From Pseudomonadota bacterium (GTDB taxonomy: Bacteria; Pseudomonadota; Gammaproteobacteria; Burkholderiales; Burkholderiaceae_C), in NCBI GenBank assembly GCA_023438115.1, contig JAEZEB010000218.1:1-15012 (forward strand): a stretch of DNA of 15,012 nucleotides, given 5' to 3'. Shown in pieces: positions 12,383 through 15,012 of this stretch (position 1 is the first letter of the stretch; the number at the start of each line of letters is the position of its first letter). The notes under the pieces are model-generated. The model was not told the origin of the DNA. It saw only the letters and a program-made list of their open reading frames with translations, and did no database searches. Position numbers and translations under genes: made by a program.

Positions 12383-12607
12383 GCGTCACTCCTTGGCTGC
12401 AGGATCGCGCGTGCGTCCGCGGCCTGCCGCCGGGATGCTCCCGCAGGCGGCGTCGGAACACGCCACCGCGCGCAGTAAGGGCTGCCTCCTCAGCCGTAGG
12501 TGGCGGCTCGGCCGTGCCGATGCAAAACACCTTCACCCGCGTGCTTTTCGCGCCCGCGCCGCGCCACGCTGGTTTAGGGTGCGCGCAAGAACAAGCCGGA
12601 GATGCGC
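12383..12607. other. Intergenic region between DUF2917 and malic enzyme genes
   Basis: These 225 nt separate two divergent genes. No coding frame with a plausible start, RBS and homology is visible on either strand. TAGGGT (12575-12580) is a weak minus-10 candidate for the malic enzyme gene but lacks a minus-35. A 5-bp stem at 12480-12495 is too short to call. GGAG at 12598-12601 is the malic enzyme ribosome binding site. Confidence 0.5.
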
Positions 12608-14899
12608 ATGAAGGAACCCACCACCCAGGCCGAACTGGCGCTGCGCGACGCGGCGCGCGAGTACCACCGCAGCCCCGGCAGGGGCAAGATCTCGGTCACG
12701 CCCACGAAGCCGCTGTCCAACCAGCGTGACCTGTCGCTGGCCTATTCGCCCGGCGTGGCCTATCCCTGCCTGGACATCCAGGCCGATCCGGCGCTGGCGG
12801 CGGAATACACCTCGCGCGCCAACCTGGTGGGCGTGATCACGAACGGCACCGCGGTGCTGGGCCTGGGCGACATCGGGCCGCTGGCCGGCAAGCCCGTGAT
12901 GGAGGGCAAGGGCTGCCTGTTCAAGAAGTTCGCGGGCATCGACGTGTTCGACATCGAGTTGGCCGAGCGCGATCCCGACAAGCTGGTGGACATCGTCGCG
13001 GCGCTGGAGCCGACGCTCGGCGGCATCAACCTGGAGGACATCAAGGCGCCGGAATGCTTCTACATCGAGCGCCAGCTGCGCGAGCGCCTGAACATCCCCG
13101 TGTTCCACGACGACCAGCACGGCACGGCGATCATCTCCTGCGCGGCGCTCCTCAACGGCCTGCAGCTGGTAGGCAAGAAGATCGGCGACATCCGGCTGGT
13201 GTCCTCGGGCGCCGGCGCCGCCGCCATCGCCTGCCTGGACCTCATGGTGAGCCTGGGCGTGGACCCGAAGAAGATCCTCGCCGTCGATTCCAAGGGCGTG
13301 ATCTACCAGGGCCGGCCGGGCGGCTACGACGAATCGAAGGCGAAGTACGCCCAGGAGACGAACCGGCGCACGCTGGCCGACGCGGTGAAGGACGCCGACG
13401 TGTTCCTCGGCTGCTCCACCGCCGGCGTGCTGACCGCGGGCATGGTGCAGACGATGGCGCGCCAGCCGATCATCCTGGCGCTGGCGAACCCGGAGCCGGA
13501 GATCCGGCCCGAAGTGGCGAAGCAGGCGCGGCCCGACTGCATCGTCGCCACCGGCCGCAGCGACTATCCGAACCAGGTCAACAACGTCCTGTGCTTCCCC
13601 TACATCTTCCGCGGCGCGCTCGATTGCGGCGCCACGCGGATCACGGAGGCGATGAAGCTCGCCTGCGTGCACGAGATCGCCGAGCTCGCCAAGGCGGACA
13701 TCAGCGAGGAAGTGGCGAACGCGTACGCGGGCCAGGAGCTGGCCTTCGGCCCGGACTACATCATCCCGACGCCCTTCGACGCGCGGCTGATCCTGCGCAT
13801 CGCGCCGGCCGTGGCGCGCGCGGCGGCGGAGTCGGGCGTGGCCACGCGCCCCATCACCGATTTCGAGGCCTACACGCAGGGCCTCACGCGCTTCGTCTAC
13901 CAGACCGGGATGATCATGCGGCCGGTGTTCGAGGCCGCGCGCAAGTCCTCGGCGCGGCGCGTGGCCTACGCCGAAGGCGAGGACGAGCGCGTGCTGCGCG
14001 CCGCGCAGCTGGCGCTGGACGAACGGCTGGCCCGCCCCATCCTGATCGGCCGGCCCGCGGTGATCGAGGCGCGCATCGCCAAGGCGGGGCTGCGCCTGCG
14101 CCCGGGCCACGACGTGGAAGTGATCAACCCCGAAAGCGACGCGCGCTTCCGCCAGTACTGGGAGACCTACCACCGCATGATGGGCCGGCGCGGCGTCACG
14201 CCCGAGGCGGCCAAGGCGGCGGTGCGGCGCTCGAACACGCTGATCGGCTGCCTGGCCGTGCACCTGGGCGACGCCGACGCCATGCTGTGCGGCATGGTGG
14301 GCCGCTTCGAGCAGCACCTCGAACACGTGCAGGACGTGATCGGCTGCCGCGAGGGCGAGGGCCTGGCCACGCTCAACGCGCTGCTGCTGCCGCAGCGCAC
14401 GCTGTTCATCGCCGACACCTATGTCAACGAGGATCCCGATGCGCCGCTGCTGGCGCGCATCGCGCAGATGGCGGCGCTGGAAGTGCGGCGCTTCGGGCTG
14501 CCGCCCAAGGTGGCCTTCCTCTCGCACGGCAACTACGGCTCCTCGCGGCGCGGCTCGGCGCTGAAGATGCGGCACGCGCGCGACCTGTTCCGCGAACTGG
14601 AGCCGGACGTGGAGTGCGATGGGGAGCTGCAGGGCGACGCGGCGCTGTCGGAGCAGGTGCGGCGCGACAGCCTGATGGAGACCACCCTGGAGGGCGAGGC
14701 CAACCTGCTGGTCTGCCCGAACCTGGACGCCGCCAACATCCTCTTCAACGTGCTGAAGATGACCGGCGGCCACGGCGTGACCGTGGGCCCCATGCTTTTA
14801 GGCGCCCGCGCGCCGGTGCACGTGCTCACGCCGACGGTGACGGTGCGGCGGATCGTGAACATGACGGCGCTGGTGTCGGCCGCGGCGGCACGAAGCTGA
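12608..14899 (+). CDS. maeB: NADP-dependent malic enzyme with C-terminal phosphotransacetylase-like domain
   Basis: A 763-residue fusion of normal MaeB length. The malic enzyme part (1 to about 430) has AYSPGVAYPC (45-54), the GKPVMEGKG active-site loop (94-102), metal-binding EDI and HDDQHGT segments (144-146, 168-173) and the dinucleotide motif GAGAAA (201-206). The remainder is a phosphotransacetylase-like domain (VAYAEGEDERVLRAA, ADAMLCGMVG, GHGVTVGPMLLGA) that in E. coli MaeB has lost activity and mediates acetyl-CoA control. It decarboxylates malate to pyruvate and makes NADPH in the cytoplasm. Two in-frame ATGs exist (12602 and 12608); I prefer 12608 because GGAG (12598-12601) then has a 6-nt spacing, while at 12602 it would touch the start. 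No operon partner is visible. Confidence 0.95.
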   Translation: MKEPTTQAELALRDAAREYHRSPGRGKISVTPTKPLSNQRDLSLAYSPGVAYPCLDIQADPALAAEYTSRANLVGVITNGTAVLGLGDIGPLAGKPVMEGKGCLFKKFAGIDVFDIELAERDPDKLVDIVAALEPTLGGINLEDIKAPECFYIERQLRERLNIPVFHDDQHGTAIISCAALLNGLQLVGKKIGDIRLVSSGAGAAAIACLDLMVSLGVDPKKILAVDSKGVIYQGRPGGYDESKAKYAQETNRRTLADAVKDADVFLGCSTAGVLTAGMVQTMARQPIILALANPEPEIRPEVAKQARPDCIVATGRSDYPNQVNNVLCFPYIFRGALDCGATRITEAMKLACVHEIAELAKADISEEVANAYAGQELAFGPDYIIPTPFDARLILRIAPAVARAAAESGVATRPITDFEAYTQGLTRFVYQTGMIMRPVFEAARKSSARRVAYAEGEDERVLRAAQLALDERLARPILIGRPAVIEARIAKAGLRLRPGHDVEVINPESDARFRQYWETYHRMMGRRGVTPEAAKAAVRRSNTLIGCLAVHLGDADAMLCGMVGRFEQHLEHVQDVIGCREGEGLATLNALLLPQRTLFIADTYVNEDPDAPLLARIAQMAALEVRRFGLPPKVAFLSHGNYGSSRRGSALKMRHARDLFRELEPDVECDGELQGDAALSEQVRRDSLMETTLEGEANLLVCPNLDAANILFNVLKMTGGHGVTVGPMLLGARAPVHVLTPTVTVRRIVNMTALVSAAAARS

Positions 14900-14910
14900 A
14901 TTCGTCAACC

Positions 14911-14990
14911 CGTAGGGTGGGCAGCTTTGCTGCCCGCCGGGACGCCGGTGGTGGACACGGTGGGGCCGCAAACAACACCACCCACCCGAA
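14911..14990. repeat. Palindromic intergenic repeat after the malic enzyme gene
   Basis: An inner hairpin GGGCAGC-TTT-GCTGCCC (14919-14935) is nested in a wider inverted repeat, GGGTGGG (14915-14921) against CCCACCC (14981-14987). From memory, GTAGGGTGGGCA-type elements recur between genes in Burkholderiales. It lies 12 nt after the malic enzyme stop and could help end that transcript, although no T-run follows the inner hairpin. Its right edge may be damaged, because the sequence beyond 14990 is homopolymer. Confidence 0.6.
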
Positions 14991-14991
14991 A

Positions 14992-15012
14992 CCCCCCCCA
15001 AAAAAAAAAAAA
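14992..15012. other. C8/A13 homopolymer end, probable contig-edge artefact
   Basis: Eight C are followed by thirteen A up to the last base. No A-run of this length occurs elsewhere in this very GC-rich window. The simplest reading is low-quality read or adapter-tail sequence at a contig end, not genomic DNA. Confidence 0.7.

Noticed and set aside
12383..12536. Minus-strand reading frame upstream of the DUF2917 gene
   Set aside because: No RBS, Arg-rich, in another frame through the DUF2917 gene; no domain.
12514..12729. 71-codon plus-strand frame before and inside maeB
   Set aside because: Overlaps the maeB start in another frame and has no RBS or recognisable domain.
12533..14773. A 746-codon open frame on the minus strand opposite the malic enzyme gene
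   Set aside because: It is the antisense shadow of maeB in GC-rich DNA; the product is His/Arg/Gln/Val-rich with no domain, while maeB on the other strand is unmistakable.
14919..14935. Canonical rho-independent terminator for maeB
   Set aside because: The hairpin is good but no T-run follows, so it is listed only as part of a repeat.
1..15012. Defence island, toxin-antitoxin pair, CRISPR array, tRNA or prophage
   Set aside because: No matching proteins, repeat-spacer structure, tRNA fold or integrase seen; all genes look like housekeeping or small accessory genes with uniform codon use.

Overview
The window is about 15 kb of very GC-rich bacterial DNA with strongly GC-ending codons. Its gene content (a 71-residue cold shock protein with an LFAHFREIQ-type RNP2, a DUF2917 protein, a GlxA-type regulator, a MaeB malic enzyme fused to a phosphotransacetylase domain, CBS-BON and YdjM-like proteins) points to a betaproteobacterium of the Burkholderiales, most likely Comamonadaceae (Ramlibacter/Variovorax-like). 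This assignment rests on remembered family resemblance, not on a search. No rRNA, tRNA, CRISPR array, transposase or phage gene is visible. The window reads as ordinary, tightly packed chromosome and probably ends at a contig edge, because it stops in a C-tract followed by a run of 13 A.

Layout, left (1-3100): the end of a metal ABC transporter permease (+); a Tat-type exported ferritin-like protein (-); a CspA-family cold shock protein with a long leader and a likely terminator (-); a calcineurin-like metallophosphoesterase (-), divergent from a single-domain PAS protein (+) across a gap holding an AT-rich palindrome. Middle (3145-7313): a CBS-CBS-BON protein with a good sigma70-type promoter (-), divergent from a LysR regulator (+). 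The LysR reading frame runs about 106 bp into the 3' end of a convergent GlxA/AraC-type regulator (-). The GlxA gene is divergent from a SAM-dependent methyltransferase (+), its likely target. A 40-residue one-helix membrane microprotein overlaps the methyltransferase stop by ATGA.

Right (7134-12382): a PIG-L family deacetylase (-) with a 59-residue lipoprotein overlapping its stop; a divergent 76-residue DUF5808-like membrane protein (+); two unknown four-helix membrane proteins coupled by an ATGA overlap (-); a DGPF/YCII-like protein (+) preceded by an ECF-sigma-like promoter; a YdjM-like membrane metal-dependent hydrolase (-), divergent from a D-2-hydroxyacid dehydrogenase (+); a two-hairpin palindromic repeat exactly between the convergent dehydrogenase and a DUF2917 protein (-). 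The far right is the 763-codon NADP-malic enzyme/phosphotransacetylase fusion (+), followed by a second palindromic repeat and the homopolymer end.

The genes do not form one pathway. Small regulator-target or coupled pairs stand out (GlxA/methyltransferase, methyltransferase/microprotein, PIG-L/lipoprotein, membrane-protein pair). I do not see a clear new multigene system. The best leads are the microprotein, the coupled unknown membrane pair, the ECF-like promoter of the DGPF gene and the overlapping convergent regulators.
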